NCBI RefSeq assembly: GCF_015390235.1
Contig: NZ_VUOH01000002.1
Span: 868,001 to 932,000 of the forward strand
DNA length: 64,000 nucleotides
Direction: 5' to 3'
Source of the DNA: Quadrisphaera sp. INWT6
GTDB taxonomy: Bacteria; Actinomycetota; Actinomycetes; Actinomycetales; Quadrisphaeraceae
Shown: positions 8,178 to 17,697 of the stretch, one piece after another
How the letters are laid out: every line of letters begins with the position of its first letter
Position numbering within the stretch: position 1 is the first letter of the stretch
Translations under genes and position numbers: made by a program
Notes under the pieces: generated by a model
Databases searched by the model: none
What the model saw: the letters and a program-made list of their open reading frames with translations, nothing else
Told to the model about the DNA's origin: nothing

Positions 8178-9146
8178 TCAGGCGGCGCTGCGGCCGTCGG
8201 GGCCCGGCGGCCGGGCACCGGGCGCCGCCGCGGGGTGCTCGCCGTGCACGGTACCCCCCGGGGGACGCGCTCCAGCCGTCGAGCCGGTGGCGCGGTCGGC
8301 AGCGCGGTCGGCGGCCCGCTGGAGCAGGAGGAGCACCAGGAGCCCGGCGCACGCGGCCCCGCCGACGCCCAGGGCGCCGCCGACCCCGGCCACCAGCTGC
8401 CCCGTGCGGCCGGTCGGCTCGGGCGGCACGCTCACCCACACGGCGGCCAGGGCGGCGGCTCCCCCGGCCAGGCCGACGACGGCGCCGACGACCAGCACGG
8501 TGCCGGCCACCGCGCGGCCGGAGGAGCCCGCTCCGCCCGAGGCCCGGCCGCCGGCCAGCGGCGCCAGCAGGGCGCTCCAGGCGAGCACCACCAGGGCGGC
8601 GGCGACGACGTCGCTGGGCCGGTGCCAGCCCGCGGCGAGCGTCCCGACGCCGATGACCGCCGTGTAGGCGGCCCCGACCACGGCCACGAGCGGGCGCAGC
8701 CGCACGGGCGAGACGAGCAGCGCCGCGGCGGACACCGCCGCCGCGAAGGTGGTGTGCCCGCTGGGCAAGGAGTTCTCCAGCGCGTAGGTGACGTCGAGGT
8801 CCGGACGGGTCAGCAGCAGCCTCTTGACCACCTGCGTGGTGGCGAGCGCCCCCACCACCAGGGCGGTGGCCGCGAGCGCGAGCCGGACCCGGCGCTGCAC
8901 CAGCGCGACCACCGCCACGGCCGCCAGCGCGGCGAGCACCGCCACCGCCGAGACGCTGTCGAGCACGAGCTCGGCGCCGTCCTGGAGGCGCCACAGCCGC
9001 GCGCGGGCCCCCACGAGGGCGGCCTCGTCGACCAGCTGGCCGTGCGCCGTGGTCACGAACACCCGGTGGAGCGCCACCACGCCCGCGGCGCAGGCGAGCG
9101 CCACCAGCACCCCGGCCACCAGCGGCAGCCTCGACCCGCGGGTCAC
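8178..9146 (-). CDS. PAP2-family membrane phosphatase
   Basis: A 322-aa membrane protein with phosphatidic acid phosphatase type 2 signatures: KRLLLTRP, then PSGHTTF, then AGWHRPSDV. These supply the Lys/Arg, the Ser-Gly-His and the catalytic His of the family. About seven to nine hydrophobic segments surround them, and the protein ends in a disordered Gly/Pro/Arg tail. It probably dephosphorylates a lipid phosphate or prenyl pyrophosphate at the outer membrane face; the substrate is unknown. GTG 9146 overlaps the methyltransferase stop (GTGA), so translation is coupled. Confidence 0.82.
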   Translation of the reverse strand: MTRGSRLPLVAGVLVALACAAGVVALHRVFVTTAHGQLVDEAALVGARARLWRLQDGAELVLDSVSAVAVLAALAAVAVVALVQRRVRLALAATALVVGALATTQVVKRLLLTRPDLDVTYALENSLPSGHTTFAAAVSAAALLVSPVRLRPLVAVVGAAYTAVIGVGTLAAGWHRPSDVVAAALVVLAWSALLAPLAGGRASGGAGSSGRAVAGTVLVVGAVVGLAGGAAALAAVWVSVPPEPTGRTGQLVAGVGGALGVGGAACAGLLVLLLLQRAADRAADRATGSTAGARPPGGTVHGEHPAAAPGARPPGPDGRSAA

Positions 9147-10708
9147 GAGGGCCACTCGAGCAGGCCGTCCTCCAGGAGCCCCCGCACCTGCGGCAGCAGC
9201 TCGGCGCGCAGCGCCGCGGCGTCGACCTCGAGCAGCACGGCCAGGGCCGCCACCACCTGGCCGACCGCGAGCTCGCCGTCGCAGGCGCCCACCAGGCCCG
9301 CCAGCGCGGTGCCGACCGACGCGGTGCGCCCCAGCCCGCCGCCGGCCCGCAGGAGCACGGCGCGGGGGCCGCCCTCGCCGGGGCGGGCGTGGCGCTCCTC
9401 GGTGACGTCGTCCGCCACGCGCAGCCGGGCGGCGAGCAGGTCGTCGTCCCCGGCGGTGGCGAGGCGGTCCCGCGCCGCGAGGACGGCCGCGACGTGGCCC
9501 CCGAGCGGACCGTCCAGGCGGCCGGTGACCTCCTCGACCCTGCGCCAGCGCGGCCGGTCGGCGGCACCCGCGGGCGGGGCGTGCAGGACGACGAAGCCCA
9601 GCCCCACCGCCTCGACGCCGCGGGCGGCGAAGTCGTCGAGCCACGCCTCCAGCAGGGCGTCGGCGACCGGGCCGGGGCGCTGGCCGCCGTCGCGGATCCA
9701 GGTCTCGGCGTAGTCGGCCGGGTCCTGCACCTCGCGCTGGACCACCCAGCCGTCGAGGCCGGACTCCTCCAGCCAGCCGGTCACCCGGTCGCGCCAGCCC
9801 TCACCGGTGCGGTGCTCCCAGTTGCCGAGCAGCTGCGCGCTGCCCCCCGGCGCCAGCGCGGCACCGAGGCCGGTGACCAGGCGGCGCACCACCTCGTCGC
9901 CGACCAGGCCGCCGTCGCGGTACTCCCAGCCGGGCACCCCCGCGGCCCGCGGGGTGACCACGAACGGCGGGTTGGAGACGACCTGGTCGTAGCGCTCACC
10001 GGCCACGGGCTCCAGGAGGCTGCCGCGGCGCAGGTCGAGCCGCACGCCGGCGAGCGCCGCGTTGAACGCGGCGAAGTCGAGGCACCGCTGGGAGGTGTCC
10101 GTGGCGGTGACCGAGCGGGCGTGGCGGGAGGCGTGCAGGGCCTGGACGCCGCTGCCCGTGCCGATGTCGAGCACCCGGCCCACCGGCTCGCGCACGGCCA
10201 GGCGGGCCAGGGAGGCGGAGGCGCCGCCGATGCCGAGCACGTGCTCGACGGGCAGCGCCTCGCCGGTGACGGGCTCGCCGAGGTCGGAGGCCACCCACCA
10301 GGTCACCTCCCCGCCGGTGCCGGTGGCGCTGCCGGCGGCGCTGTGGGGGCGCAGGTCGACGGCGGCGCGGACCTCGTCGTCGGGCGAGGCGCCGGCGGCG
10401 CGCACCAGGCCGACCGCCTCGGCGCCGGAGGCGCCCGTGGCCGGCAGCGCGCGGTCGAGGGCGGCGCGCGGCACCGGCCGGCCGAGGAGGAACAGGCGGG
10501 TGAGGACGGCGGCGGGGTCGCCGGCGGCGGCCGGCCCCTCGGTCACCCGCAGCGCGGGGACCAGCGACTCCCGGCGCAGCGCGGCCTCGGCGACGGGGCC
10601 GAGCAGCTCCTCGACGCCGTCGACGGTCCACCCCGAGGCCTCGAGGTCGTCCCTCAGGGGCGCGACGACGCCCCCCGGCAGCACGGGCGCGGGGGGCGTC
10701 GTCGTCAT
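9143..10708 (-). CDS. Class I SAM-dependent methyltransferase
   Basis: A 521-aa protein with a central Rossmann methyltransferase fold: SAM motif VLDIGTGSGVQALHASRHA at about residues 178-196 and catalytic VSNPPF at about 242-247. The NPPF motif places it with N-methylating enzymes of the PrmC/RsmC/HemK type that act on amide or exocyclic nitrogens. The N-terminal ~140 residues and C-terminal ~120 residues look like the DUF7059 and DUF7782 domains seen around this core in actinobacteria. The substrate is not known. A homologue sits beside topA in Streptomyces. ATG 10708 has no Shine-Dalgarno sequence, but TACCGT lies 7 bases upstream. Confidence 0.8.
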   Translation of the reverse strand: MTTTPPAPVLPGGVVAPLRDDLEASGWTVDGVEELLGPVAEAALRRESLVPALRVTEGPAAAGDPAAVLTRLFLLGRPVPRAALDRALPATGASGAEAVGLVRAAGASPDDEVRAAVDLRPHSAAGSATGTGGEVTWWVASDLGEPVTGEALPVEHVLGIGGASASLARLAVREPVGRVLDIGTGSGVQALHASRHARSVTATDTSQRCLDFAAFNAALAGVRLDLRRGSLLEPVAGERYDQVVSNPPFVVTPRAAGVPGWEYRDGGLVGDEVVRRLVTGLGAALAPGGSAQLLGNWEHRTGEGWRDRVTGWLEESGLDGWVVQREVQDPADYAETWIRDGGQRPGPVADALLEAWLDDFAARGVEAVGLGFVVLHAPPAGAADRPRWRRVEEVTGRLDGPLGGHVAAVLAARDRLATAGDDDLLAARLRVADDVTEERHARPGEGGPRAVLLRAGGGLGRTASVGTALAGLVGACDGELAVGQVVAALAVLLEVDAAALRAELLPQVRGLLEDGLLEWPS

Positions 10709-10715
10709 GGTGCCG

Positions 10716-10721
10716 ACGGTA
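10716..10721 (-). promoter_or_regulatory. Candidate -10 of the methyltransferase gene (leaderless)
   Basis: TACCGT on the minus strand, 7 bases before ATG 10708 and directly after the hppA stop codon. It would give the methyltransferase-PAP2 pair its own leaderless transcript. Confidence 0.45.
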
Positions 10722-10723
10722 CG

Positions 10724-13273
10724 TCAGCGGGCGGGGCGCTCCGCGGGCTCGCGCCCGGCGGCCGGTGCGGCCGGTGAGCTGCTCGCCCCGACCGCCGGCT
10801 CGTCGACCCGCACCGCGGCCGGCTCGGTCGCCGGGTCGGTCGTCGGCTCGAGGGCGTCGCCGTCGCCGTCGTCGTCCAGGTCGTCGTCGAGGTCGTCGTC
10901 GTCCTCGTCCTCGTCGAGCGCGCTGGTGCGGCGGGCGGAGACGACCACGGCGATGACGATGACGAGCAGCGCAGCGCCGGCGATCCCCAGGCGGACGGCG
11001 GGGCTGGCGCTCTCGCCGATGGTGAGGGTCACGATCGCCGGGACCACCAGGATCGCCACCAGGTTCATGACCTTGAGCAGCGGGTTGATGGCCGGGCCGG
11101 CGGTGTCCTTGAACGGGTCGCCGACGGTGTCGCCGATGACCGTGGCGGCGTGGGCCTCAGAGCCCTTGCCGCCGTGCTGGCCGTCCTCGACCAGCTTCTT
11201 GGCGTTGTCCCACGCCCCGCCGGCGTTGGCCAGGAAGACCGCCATGAGGCAGCCGGTGCCGATGGCCCCGGCGAGGAAGCCCACCAGCGCCGAGACGCCG
11301 AGGCCGAAGCCGACGACGACGGGCGCGAGCACCGCGAGCAGACCGGGGGTGGCCAGCTCGCGCAGCGAGTCGCGGGTGCAGATGTCGACGACGCGTCCGT
11401 ACTCCGGCTTCTCGGTGCCGTCCATGATCCCGGGCTTCTCGCGGAACTGGCGGCGGACCTCGAAGACGATCGCGCCGGCGGCGCGGGTGACCGCGTCGAT
11501 GGCCAGGCCCGAGAACAGGAAGACCACCGCGGCGCCGACGAGCAGGCCCACCAGCACCGAGGGCACCGACACCAGCCCGAGGGCCACCGCGACGTCGAGG
11601 TTGTTGCGGGAGGGGACCAGGCCCAGGGAGGAGATGTCGTAGTACGAGGGCTGGTTGGCCTGGGTGAGCGTGGCGGCGGCGCTGTTGAGCGCCGTGCCGA
11701 AGCTGTCGGCCAGGGAGCCGAACAGGGCGGTCGCCGCGAGCACCGCCGTGGCGATGGCGATGCCCTTGGTGATCGCCTTCGTGGTGTTGCCCACCGCGTC
11801 GAGGTCGGTGAGGGTGCGCGCGGCGTCCTCGTCGACGTCGCCGGACATCTCGGCGATGCCCTGCGCGTTGTCGCTCACGGGACCGAAGGTGTCCATGGCC
11901 ACGATCACGCCCACCGTGGTGAGCAGGCCGGTGCCGGCCAGCGCCACGAGGAACAGCGAGAGCGCGACGGCGCCGCCGGCCAGCAGGAAGCACAGCAGCA
12001 CGGCGATGCCGATGATCAGCGTCGTGTAGACGGCCGAGGTCAGGCCCAGCCCGATGCCGGAGAGCACCACGGTGGCCGGACCGGTCAGCGACGTGCGCGC
12101 CACGGCCCGGGTCGGCTTGGACTCGGTGCCCGTGTAGTAGCCCGTGATCCAGAGGATGACGACGGCCAGCAGGATGCCGACGATCACCGCGGCGGAGGCG
12201 AGGAAGCGGGGGTCGCCCGCGCTCTGCGCCGCGGCCAGGCCCGGCAGGTCGGCGAAGCTGGCGGGCAGGTACAGGAACGCCACGACCGTGCTGCCCACCG
12301 CGGAGACGACGGCGGAGATGTAGAAGCCCCGCTGGATGGCGGTCAGGCCGTTCTCGGTGCCGCGGGTCCGCGTGAGCATGATGCCGAGCACCGCGGTGAG
12401 GGCGCCGACGGCGGGCACCAGCAGCGGGAAGACCAGGCCGGCGTCGCCGTAGGCCGCCCGGCCCAGGATCAGCGCGGCCACCAGCGTCACGGCGTAGGAC
12501 TCGAACAGGTCGGCGGCCATGCCGGCGCAGTCGCCCACGTTGTCGCCGACGTTGTCGGCGATGGTGGCGGCGTTGCGGGGGTCGTCCTCGGGGATGCCCT
12601 GCTCGACCTTGCCCACGAGGTCGGCGCCGACGTCGGCGGCCTTGGTGAAGATGCCGCCGCCGACGCGCATGAACATCGCGACGAGCGCGGCCCCGAAGCC
12701 GAAGCCCTCGAGCATCGTGGGGGCGTCGGCCTTGAAGAAGAGGACCACCAGGGCGGAGCCGAGCAGGCCCAGGCCGACGGTGGCCATGCCGACGGTGCCG
12801 CCGGTGCGGATGGCCAGGCGGAAGCCCGCCGCGCGGCCCTCGGGGTCGCGCGAGGCCGCGGCCACGCGCACGTTGGCGCGCACCGCCAGGGACATGCCCA
12901 GATAGCCCACCGCCGCGGAGAACAGCGCTCCCACCAGGAAGAGGACGGCGCGGCCGATGCGCACCTCGGCGTCTCCCGGCAGCAGGAACAGCAGCGCCAC
13001 GACCGGCAGCGCGAAGACCGCCAGGGTGCGGAGCTGGCGGCGCAGGTAGGCGCTGGCGCCCTCCTGGACCGCCGCGGCGATCTCCTGCATCCGCTCGGTG
13101 CCCGCGCCCGCGGCGAGCACCTGGCGCCGGAAGACGAAGGCCATCACCAGCCCGAGCGCGGCGACCACCGCCACGCCGACGACGATCCACTGGTCACGAC
13201 CGGTCACGGCCGTGCTGGCGGTGGTGGCGCTGCCGGCTGCAGCCAGCACGGTCCCGCTCGTCAGCCCGAGCAT
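10724..13273 (-). CDS. hppA: Membrane proton-translocating pyrophosphatase, K+-independent
   Basis: Couples pyrophosphate hydrolysis to proton export. The 849-aa protein has about 15-16 membrane helices. Substrate loops are visible as KAADVGADLVGKVE, EDDPRNAATIADNVGDNVGDC and DNAKKLVEDG...VIGDTVGDPFKDTAGP. The diagnostic loop reads GNTTKAITKG; Lys and Thr at these positions mark the K+-independent class. The C-terminus is unusual, with a run of Asp/Glu (about 30 residues) after the last helix and then a Pro/Ala tail. Start ATG 13273 has GAGGAGG 4-7 bases upstream. The gene stands alone between bldG and the methyltransferase. Confidence 0.95.
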   Translation of the reverse strand: MLGLTSGTVLAAAGSATTASTAVTGRDQWIVVGVAVVAALGLVMAFVFRRQVLAAGAGTERMQEIAAAVQEGASAYLRRQLRTLAVFALPVVALLFLLPGDAEVRIGRAVLFLVGALFSAAVGYLGMSLAVRANVRVAAASRDPEGRAAGFRLAIRTGGTVGMATVGLGLLGSALVVLFFKADAPTMLEGFGFGAALVAMFMRVGGGIFTKAADVGADLVGKVEQGIPEDDPRNAATIADNVGDNVGDCAGMAADLFESYAVTLVAALILGRAAYGDAGLVFPLLVPAVGALTAVLGIMLTRTRGTENGLTAIQRGFYISAVVSAVGSTVVAFLYLPASFADLPGLAAAQSAGDPRFLASAAVIVGILLAVVILWITGYYTGTESKPTRAVARTSLTGPATVVLSGIGLGLTSAVYTTLIIGIAVLLCFLLAGGAVALSLFLVALAGTGLLTTVGVIVAMDTFGPVSDNAQGIAEMSGDVDEDAARTLTDLDAVGNTTKAITKGIAIATAVLAATALFGSLADSFGTALNSAAATLTQANQPSYYDISSLGLVPSRNNLDVAVALGLVSVPSVLVGLLVGAAVVFLFSGLAIDAVTRAAGAIVFEVRRQFREKPGIMDGTEKPEYGRVVDICTRDSLRELATPGLLAVLAPVVVGFGLGVSALVGFLAGAIGTGCLMAVFLANAGGAWDNAKKLVEDGQHGGKGSEAHAATVIGDTVGDPFKDTAGPAINPLLKVMNLVAILVVPAIVTLTIGESASPAVRLGIAGAALLVIVIAVVVSARRTSALDEDEDDDDLDDDLDDDGDGDALEPTTDPATEPAAVRVDEPAVGASSSPAAPAAGREPAERPAR

Positions 13274-13379
13274 CCGTCCTCCTCGACGAGGCTGGGGCGA
13301 GCCCCTCCTGGTGGCCTCGCGGCACCCGTCGGAGGGACAGAAGGTCGGCGTGAGACTACAAGGCGCTCCGCCGGTCGCG

Positions 13380-13817
13380 TCAGGACGCCGGGTCGGTGGG
13401 CAGGCCCCACGTCAGCCGGGTGGTGCCACCGGGGCCCCCGGGGCCCGCCGTCACGGAGACCTCGTCGGCGAGGCCCTCCATGAGCAGCATCGCGACCTCC
13501 TCGGACTCGACGCCGTCGTCACCGGCGCCGTCGACGACCTCGACCACGAGCACCCCCGACGCCGCGGTGAGGACCATCTCCACGAGGTCGGACGCGCCCG
13601 CGGACTCGCTGCGCTGCACCGCGCGCCCGCACGCCTCGCCCACGGCCAGGCGAACGCCCTCGACGTCGGTGGTGTCCAGGCCGACCCGGCGCGACAGCGA
13701 CGTCGCCACGAGGCGGGCGGTGCGGACGTGCTCGGGCAGGGCCGTGAAGCGCAGCACGACCGGCCCCAGCGCCGCGGGGGCGCCGGGACCGGCCGGGTGC
13801 TGCGAGGGGGGCGCCAC
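13380..13817 (-). CDS. Anti-sigma-type ATP-binding protein, partner of BldG
   Basis: A 145-aa single-domain protein of the GHKL/RsbW type, encoded 2 bases after bldG and so probably coupled to it. The core LAVGEACGRAVQ aligns with the RsbW N-box (E-x3-N), but the position of the Mg-binding Asn is Arg. The expected ATP-lid glycines are only weakly represented (VVDGAGDD). It is therefore probably a phospho-independent or degenerate anti-sigma factor, as suggested for the Streptomyces protein next to BldG (SCO3548, ApgA). The target sigma factor is not evident. GTG 13817 was chosen because it directly follows the bldG stop. Confidence 0.72.
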   Translation of the reverse strand: MAPPSQHPAGPGAPAALGPVVLRFTALPEHVRTARLVATSLSRRVGLDTTDVEGVRLAVGEACGRAVQRSESAGASDLVEMVLTAASGVLVVEVVDGAGDDGVESEEVAMLLMEGLADEVSVTAGPGGPGGTTRLTWGLPTDPAS

Positions 13818-13819
13818 GG

Positions 13820-14176
13820 TCAGGAGGCGGACTCTCCGCTGGACGCGGCGACCGCGTCGTCGACGGTGCTGTGGATCGGGAAGACCTTGGTCAGGCCGGT
13901 GATGCGGAAGACCTTGAGGATCTTCTCCTGGGTGCACACCAGGTGCAGCGAGCCGTCGTGCGAGCGCACGCGCTTGAGGCCGCCGACGAGCACGCCGAGG
14001 CCGGTCGAGTCGAGGAAGTCGACCTTCTCCATGTCGACGACCAGGTGGTGGCGGCCCTCGCCGACGAGGTCGTTCAGGCGCTCGCGCAGGACGGGGGCGG
14101 TGTAGACGTCGATCTCGCCGCCGACCTCGACGACGGTCCGGCCGCCCTGCTCGCGGCTGGTCACGGACAGGTCCAC
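13820..14176 (-). CDS. bldG: Anti-sigma factor antagonist, BldG-type STAS protein
   Basis: A 118-aa STAS-domain protein, the usual length for BldG. It begins [30 protein letters not shown] and carries the phosphorylatable serine in [14 protein letters not shown] at about residues 55-68. Unphosphorylated protein should bind an anti-sigma factor and free its sigma factor. Its neighbours match Streptomyces, where bldG is followed by an anti-sigma gene and is divergent from a DECH helicase. GTG 14176 has GAGGAG 5-6 bases upstream, which decides the start over longer in-frame alternatives. Confidence 0.88.
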   Translation of the reverse strand: MDLSVTSREQGGRTVVEVGGEIDVYTAPVLRERLNDLVGEGRHHLVVDMEKVDFLDSTGLGVLVGGLKRVRSHDGSLHLVCTQEKILKVFRITGLTKVFPIHSTVDDAVAASSGESAS

Positions 14177-14321
14177 GGTGGCTCCTCGGGGTCGGGCTGG
14201 AACTCGGTCGGATGATCGGGCTCGCGGCGGCGCCGGCGCTGGCGACAGCGGGCCCCTCACGGGAAGTGAACCACCCGCACCCGACCTCGGCCACGCGCGG
14301 TGGTCACCTCGCGGTCGCCCG

Positions 14322-14365
14322 ACCACCGCCCGAGCACCGCCCGAGCACCGCCCGGCCACCGCCCG
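14322..14365. repeat. Four 11-bp tandem repeats between bldG and the helicase
   Basis: Four consecutive 11-bp units of the form (A/G)(C/G)CACCGCCCG at 14322, 14333, 14344 and 14355. The two middle copies are identical and the outer ones differ by one or two bases. An 11-bp period is about one helical turn, so the units face the same side of the DNA. They lie in the 218-bp divergent spacer, 30 bp before the helicase start and about 150 bp upstream of bldG. Confidence 0.85.
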
Positions 14366-14394
14366 GCCCGCGGGTGGGTGACCATGGGGGTGTG

Positions 14395-16845
14395 GTGAGC
14401 ACGAGCGGGGCGGCCGACCTCGCGGGCGCCGTGCAGCACCTCCTCGCCGCCCCCGGCCGCCGCGAGCGCGTGCTGCACGAGCACCTCGTGCCGGCCCGCG
14501 CCGGCACCACCGCCGCCTGGCCGGCCTGGGTCGACCCGGCGCTGCGGGCCGCGCTCGGCGAGCGCGGCGTGCACGAGCTGTGGCAGCACCAGGCGGTGGC
14601 CGCCGAGGCGGTCCGCGCCGGGCGCCACGTGGTGGTCGCCACGGGGACGGCGTCGGGCAAGTCGCTGGCGTACCTGCTGCCGGCGCTGACCGCCGTCGCC
14701 GAGGGCGCGGGCGAGCCGGGCGGGCGCGGGTCGACGGCGCTGTACCTGTCTCCCACCAAGGCCCTCGCCGCCGACCAGCTGGCCTCGGTGCGGGCGCTGG
14801 GCGTCCCCGGGGTCCGGGCGGCCACCTACGACGGGGACCTGCCCTCCGAGGAGCGCCGGTGGGTGCGCGAGCACGCCAACTACGTGCTCACCAACCCCGA
14901 CATGCTCCACCGGTCGCTGCTGCCGGGCCACGGGCGCTGGCAGCGCTTCCTGCGGGCGCTGCGCGTGGTGGTGGTCGACGAGTGCCACCGCTACCGGGGG
15001 CTGTTCGGCTCGCACGTGGCGGCGGTCCTGCGCAGGCTGCGCCGGCTGGCCCTCGCCGCGGGCGGCCCGGGGCCGGTGTTCGTGCTGGCCTCCGCCACCG
15101 CCGCCGACCCCGCCACCACCGCCTCCCGCCTTCTCGGCGTGCCCGCCGCCGACGTGCTGGCCGTCACCGACGACACGGCCCGGCGCGGCGCCACCCGGTT
15201 CTGGATGTGGGAGCCGCCGCTGCTGCCGGGCACCGGGGAGAACGGCGCTCCCACGCGCCGTCCCGCCCCGGCGGAGACCTCCGAGCTGCTCACCGACCTG
15301 GTGGCCTCCGGCGTGCGCACGGTGGCGTTCGTGCGCTCGCGCCGCGGGGCCGAGGCCGTCGCCGTCGCCACCCGCCGCGCGCTGGCCGACGTCGACCCCG
15401 ACCTGCCGCGCCGGGTGGCCGCCTACCGCTCGGGGTTCCTGCCCGAGGAGCGGCGCGCGCTCGAGCAGCGGCTGCGCTCGGGCGACCTGCTCGGCGTCGC
15501 CTCCACCAGCGCCCTCGAGCTCGGCGTCGACGTCTCGGGGCTGGACGCCGTCGTCATCACCGGGTGGCCCGGGACGCGCTCGGCGCTGTGGCAGCAGGCG
15601 GGCCGCGCCGGGCGGTCCGGCACCGACGCGCTCGCCGTGCTGGTGGCCGACGACGACCCGCTGGACACCTACGTCGTCCACCACCCCGAGGCCGTGCTGG
15701 GCGCCCCCGTGGAGCAGACGGTGCTCGACCCCGACAACCCGTACGTCCTCGGTCCCCACCTGTGCGCCGCCGCCGCCGAGCGGCCCCTGGTCCGCGACGA
15801 CCTCGCCCTCTTCGGCCCGTCCGCGGAGCCCGTGCTGCGCCACCTCGTGGCGGGCGGCCTGCTCCGGGCGCGCCCCGGCGGGTGGTTCTGGACGTCCCGC
15901 CAGCGCGCGACCGACCTCGCCGACCTGCGCGGCACCGGCGGCGAGCCCGTGCGCCTGGTCGAGAGCTCCACCGGCCGCGTGCTCGGCAGCGTCGACGCCG
16001 CCTCCGCCCACCACGCCGTGCACCCCGGGGCGGTCTACCTGCACCAGGGGGAGACCCACGTGGTCGAGGAGCTCGACGAGGAGGGCTCGGTCGCGCTGGT
16101 GCGCCGCGAGGACGTCGAGCACACCACCTCGGCGCGCACCACGACGGAGGTGCGCATCCTCGCCGAGGCGCGCTCGCGCGACTGGGGCCCGGTGCGCCTG
16201 AGCACGGGCACGGTCGAGGTGACCTCGCAGGTCACCTCGTTCCTGCGGCGGCGGGCCGCGACCGGCCAGGTGCTGGGCGAGGAGCCGCTCGACCTGCCCG
16301 AGCGGGTGCTGCGGACGAGCGCCGTGTGGTGGACGGTGCCCCCCGAGCTGCTCGAGGCCGCCGGGGTCTCCCCGGCCGACGTGCCGGGCGCCGCCCACGC
16401 CGCCGAGCACGCCGCCATCGGCCTGCTGCCGCTGGTCGCCACGTGCGACCGCTGGGACGTGGGCGGGGTCTCGACGGCCCTCCACCCCGACACCGGCCTG
16501 CCCACCGTGGTGGTGCACGACGCCGCCGCGGGCGGCGCGGGCTTCGCCGAGCGCGGCTTCACCGCGGCGCGGACCTGGCTGCGCGCCACCGCCGACCTGG
16601 TCGCCGAGTGCGAGTGCGCCGCCGGCTGCCCCTCGTGCGTGCAGTCGCCGAAGTGCGGCAACGGCAACGAGCCGCTCGACAAGGCCGGGGCGCTGGCGAT
16701 GCTCGAGCTGGTCCTCGCGCAGGCCGACGACGACGGCGGACCGCGCGACGCCGTCGTCGACCTGCGCGACGGCGCGGGGGGCGACGCGCCGGGGACCGAG
16801 CCGGACGCGCTGCGCCAGCGCGCCGAGCGGGCAGCCCAGCGCTAG
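14395..16845 (+). CDS. DECH-box helicase with DUF1998 (MrfA/YprA-like)
   Basis: An 816-aa SF2 helicase. Motifs run in order: Q-type [11 protein letters not shown], Walker [21 protein letters not shown] [16 protein letters not shown] ([11 protein letters not shown]), SAT (LASATAADP), then helicase domain 2 with [11 protein letters not shown] and QQAGRAGR. The C-terminus has the DUF1998 zinc cluster [17 protein letters not shown]. Relatives include bacterial MrfA, a 3'-5' helicase in mitomycin repair. In actinobacteria this gene neighbours the Tad genes (helicase/secretion neighbourhood), as here. Start GTG 14395 or the adjacent GTG 14392 is chosen; upstream in-frame sequence is low-complexity and covers the repeats. 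Confidence 0.9.
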   Translation: MSTSGAADLAGAVQHLLAAPGRRERVLHEHLVPARAGTTAAWPAWVDPALRAALGERGVHELWQHQAVAAEAVRAGRHVVVATGTASGKSLAYLLPALTAVAEGAGEPGGRGSTALYLSPTKALAADQLASVRALGVPGVRAATYDGDLPSEERRWVREHANYVLTNPDMLHRSLLPGHGRWQRFLRALRVVVVDECHRYRGLFGSHVAAVLRRLRRLALAAGGPGPVFVLASATAADPATTASRLLGVPAADVLAVTDDTARRGATRFWMWEPPLLPGTGENGAPTRRPAPAETSELLTDLVASGVRTVAFVRSRRGAEAVAVATRRALADVDPDLPRRVAAYRSGFLPEERRALEQRLRSGDLLGVASTSALELGVDVSGLDAVVITGWPGTRSALWQQAGRAGRSGTDALAVLVADDDPLDTYVVHHPEAVLGAPVEQTVLDPDNPYVLGPHLCAAAAERPLVRDDLALFGPSAEPVLRHLVAGGLLRARPGGWFWTSRQRATDLADLRGTGGEPVRLVESSTGRVLGSVDAASAHHAVHPGAVYLHQGETHVVEELDEEGSVALVRREDVEHTTSARTTTEVRILAEARSRDWGPVRLSTGTVEVTSQVTSFLRRRAATGQVLGEEPLDLPERVLRTSAVWWTVPPELLEAAGVSPADVPGAAHAAEHAAIGLLPLVATCDRWDVGGVSTALHPDTGLPTVVVHDAAAGGAGFAERGFTAARTWLRATADLVAECECAAGCPSCVQSPKCGNGNEPLDKAGALAMLELVLAQADDDGGPRDAVVDLRDGAGGDAPGTEPDALRQRAERAAQR

Positions 16846-16897
16846 CGTCCGTCCCCCGGCCGGCGGGCAGCGCCGGCCCGTCCTCGGGAGCGCCCTC

Positions 16898-17308
16898 GTG
16901 ATCGTCCTCGCCGTGCTGCTGCTCCTCGTGGTGGCGCTCGTCGTGCTGTTCGTGGTCGTCACGGGCACCACCCCGACCGTCTCGCTCGAGTGGGCGCAGA
17001 TCAACACCACCATCACGCTGACCGCGCTCGCGGTCTTCCTCCTCGGGGCGGCGTGCCTGCTCGTGGCCCAGCTGGGGCTGAGCCTGCTGCTGCGCGGCAA
17101 CCGCAAGAGCGCCGAGCGCCGCAAGGAGCTCAAGCACCTGCGGCGCGTCGAGGCCGAGCGCGCCCGCCACGCCGGCGGGCCCGCCCCCTCGGAGGCCCCC
17201 CGCTCCGGAGGCGCCCCCACCGGCTCGGCCACCGGCTCCACCGCCCCCACCTCGACCACGGCCCCGCGGCCGGACGCCGGCGGCAGGGCGGGGTCCAGCC
17301 GGTCCTGA
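16898..17308 (+). CDS. Small membrane protein with basic and Pro/Thr-rich tail
   Basis: 136 aa. An N-terminal helix (residues ~2-22) and a second at about 36-60 are followed by a highly charged stretch (NRKSAERRKELKHLRRVEAER) and a disordered Ala/Pro/Ser/Thr tail. The topology resembles LapA/DUF1049-type two-helix proteins, but no family signature is clear and no function is proposed. GTG 16898 has GGGAG about 9 bases upstream. TAGCGT at the helicase stop (16843-16848) could be a promoter. It lies on the plus strand and converges on the Tad operon. Confidence 0.65.
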   Translation: MIVLAVLLLLVVALVVLFVVVTGTTPTVSLEWAQINTTITLTALAVFLLGAACLLVAQLGLSLLLRGNRKSAERRKELKHLRRVEAERARHAGGPAPSEAPRSGGAPTGSATGSTAPTSTTAPRPDAGGRAGSSRS

Positions 17309-17316
17309 CCGGCGGC

Positions 17317-17697
17317 TCACGGGACGGGGCCGGCCCGGGCCCGTGCGGTGGCCGGGCCGGTCAGCGCCCCCACCGCACCGCCCGGGGCGGCGGCCACCTC
17401 GACGTCGACGACGCCTCCTCCGGCGAGGGAGCAGCCGACCAGCTCGGCGCCGGCGGACCGGGCGGTGGCGCCGGCCACCGCGCAGGGGTCTGCGCCGGTG
17501 GTGGCCGCGGCTGCCGCGGCGAGGGCCGAGGCGTCGGCAGCCCCTGCGGCCCTCGCCGCGGCCACGGTGGTCGAGGAGGCGGCAGCCGCCCCGGCCCCCA
17601 GGAGGAGCGCGGCCGCCACCAGGGCCAGGACCAGCACGCTGCCCGACCCGTCGTCGCGGTGGGCTGAGCGGCCCGCACCCGACCGGGTCACCGTCAC
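17317..17697 (-). CDS. TadE-like protein of the helicase/secretion neighbourhood
   Basis: A 126-aa protein with a short cytosolic N-terminus (DDGSGSVLVLALVAAALLLG...), one hydrophobic helix at about residues 20-40 and an Ala-rich extracytoplasmic region with two Cys (DPCAV and LVGCSL). This matches the small pseudopilin-like protein that ends this locus in actinobacteria (Rv3654c type). The Cys pair may form a disulphide. GTG 17697 overlaps the tadE stop (GTGA). It would be a minor pilin or assembly component. Confidence 0.75.
   Translation of the reverse strand: MTVTRSGAGRSAHRDDGSGSVLVLALVAAALLLGAGAAAASSTTVAAARAAGAADASALAAAAAATTGADPCAVAGATARSAGAELVGCSLAGGGVVDVEVAAAPGGAVGALTGPATARARAGPVP

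Noticed and set aside
14322..14365. CRISPR-like repeats
   Set aside because: Units are contiguous with no spacers and no cas genes are present in the window.
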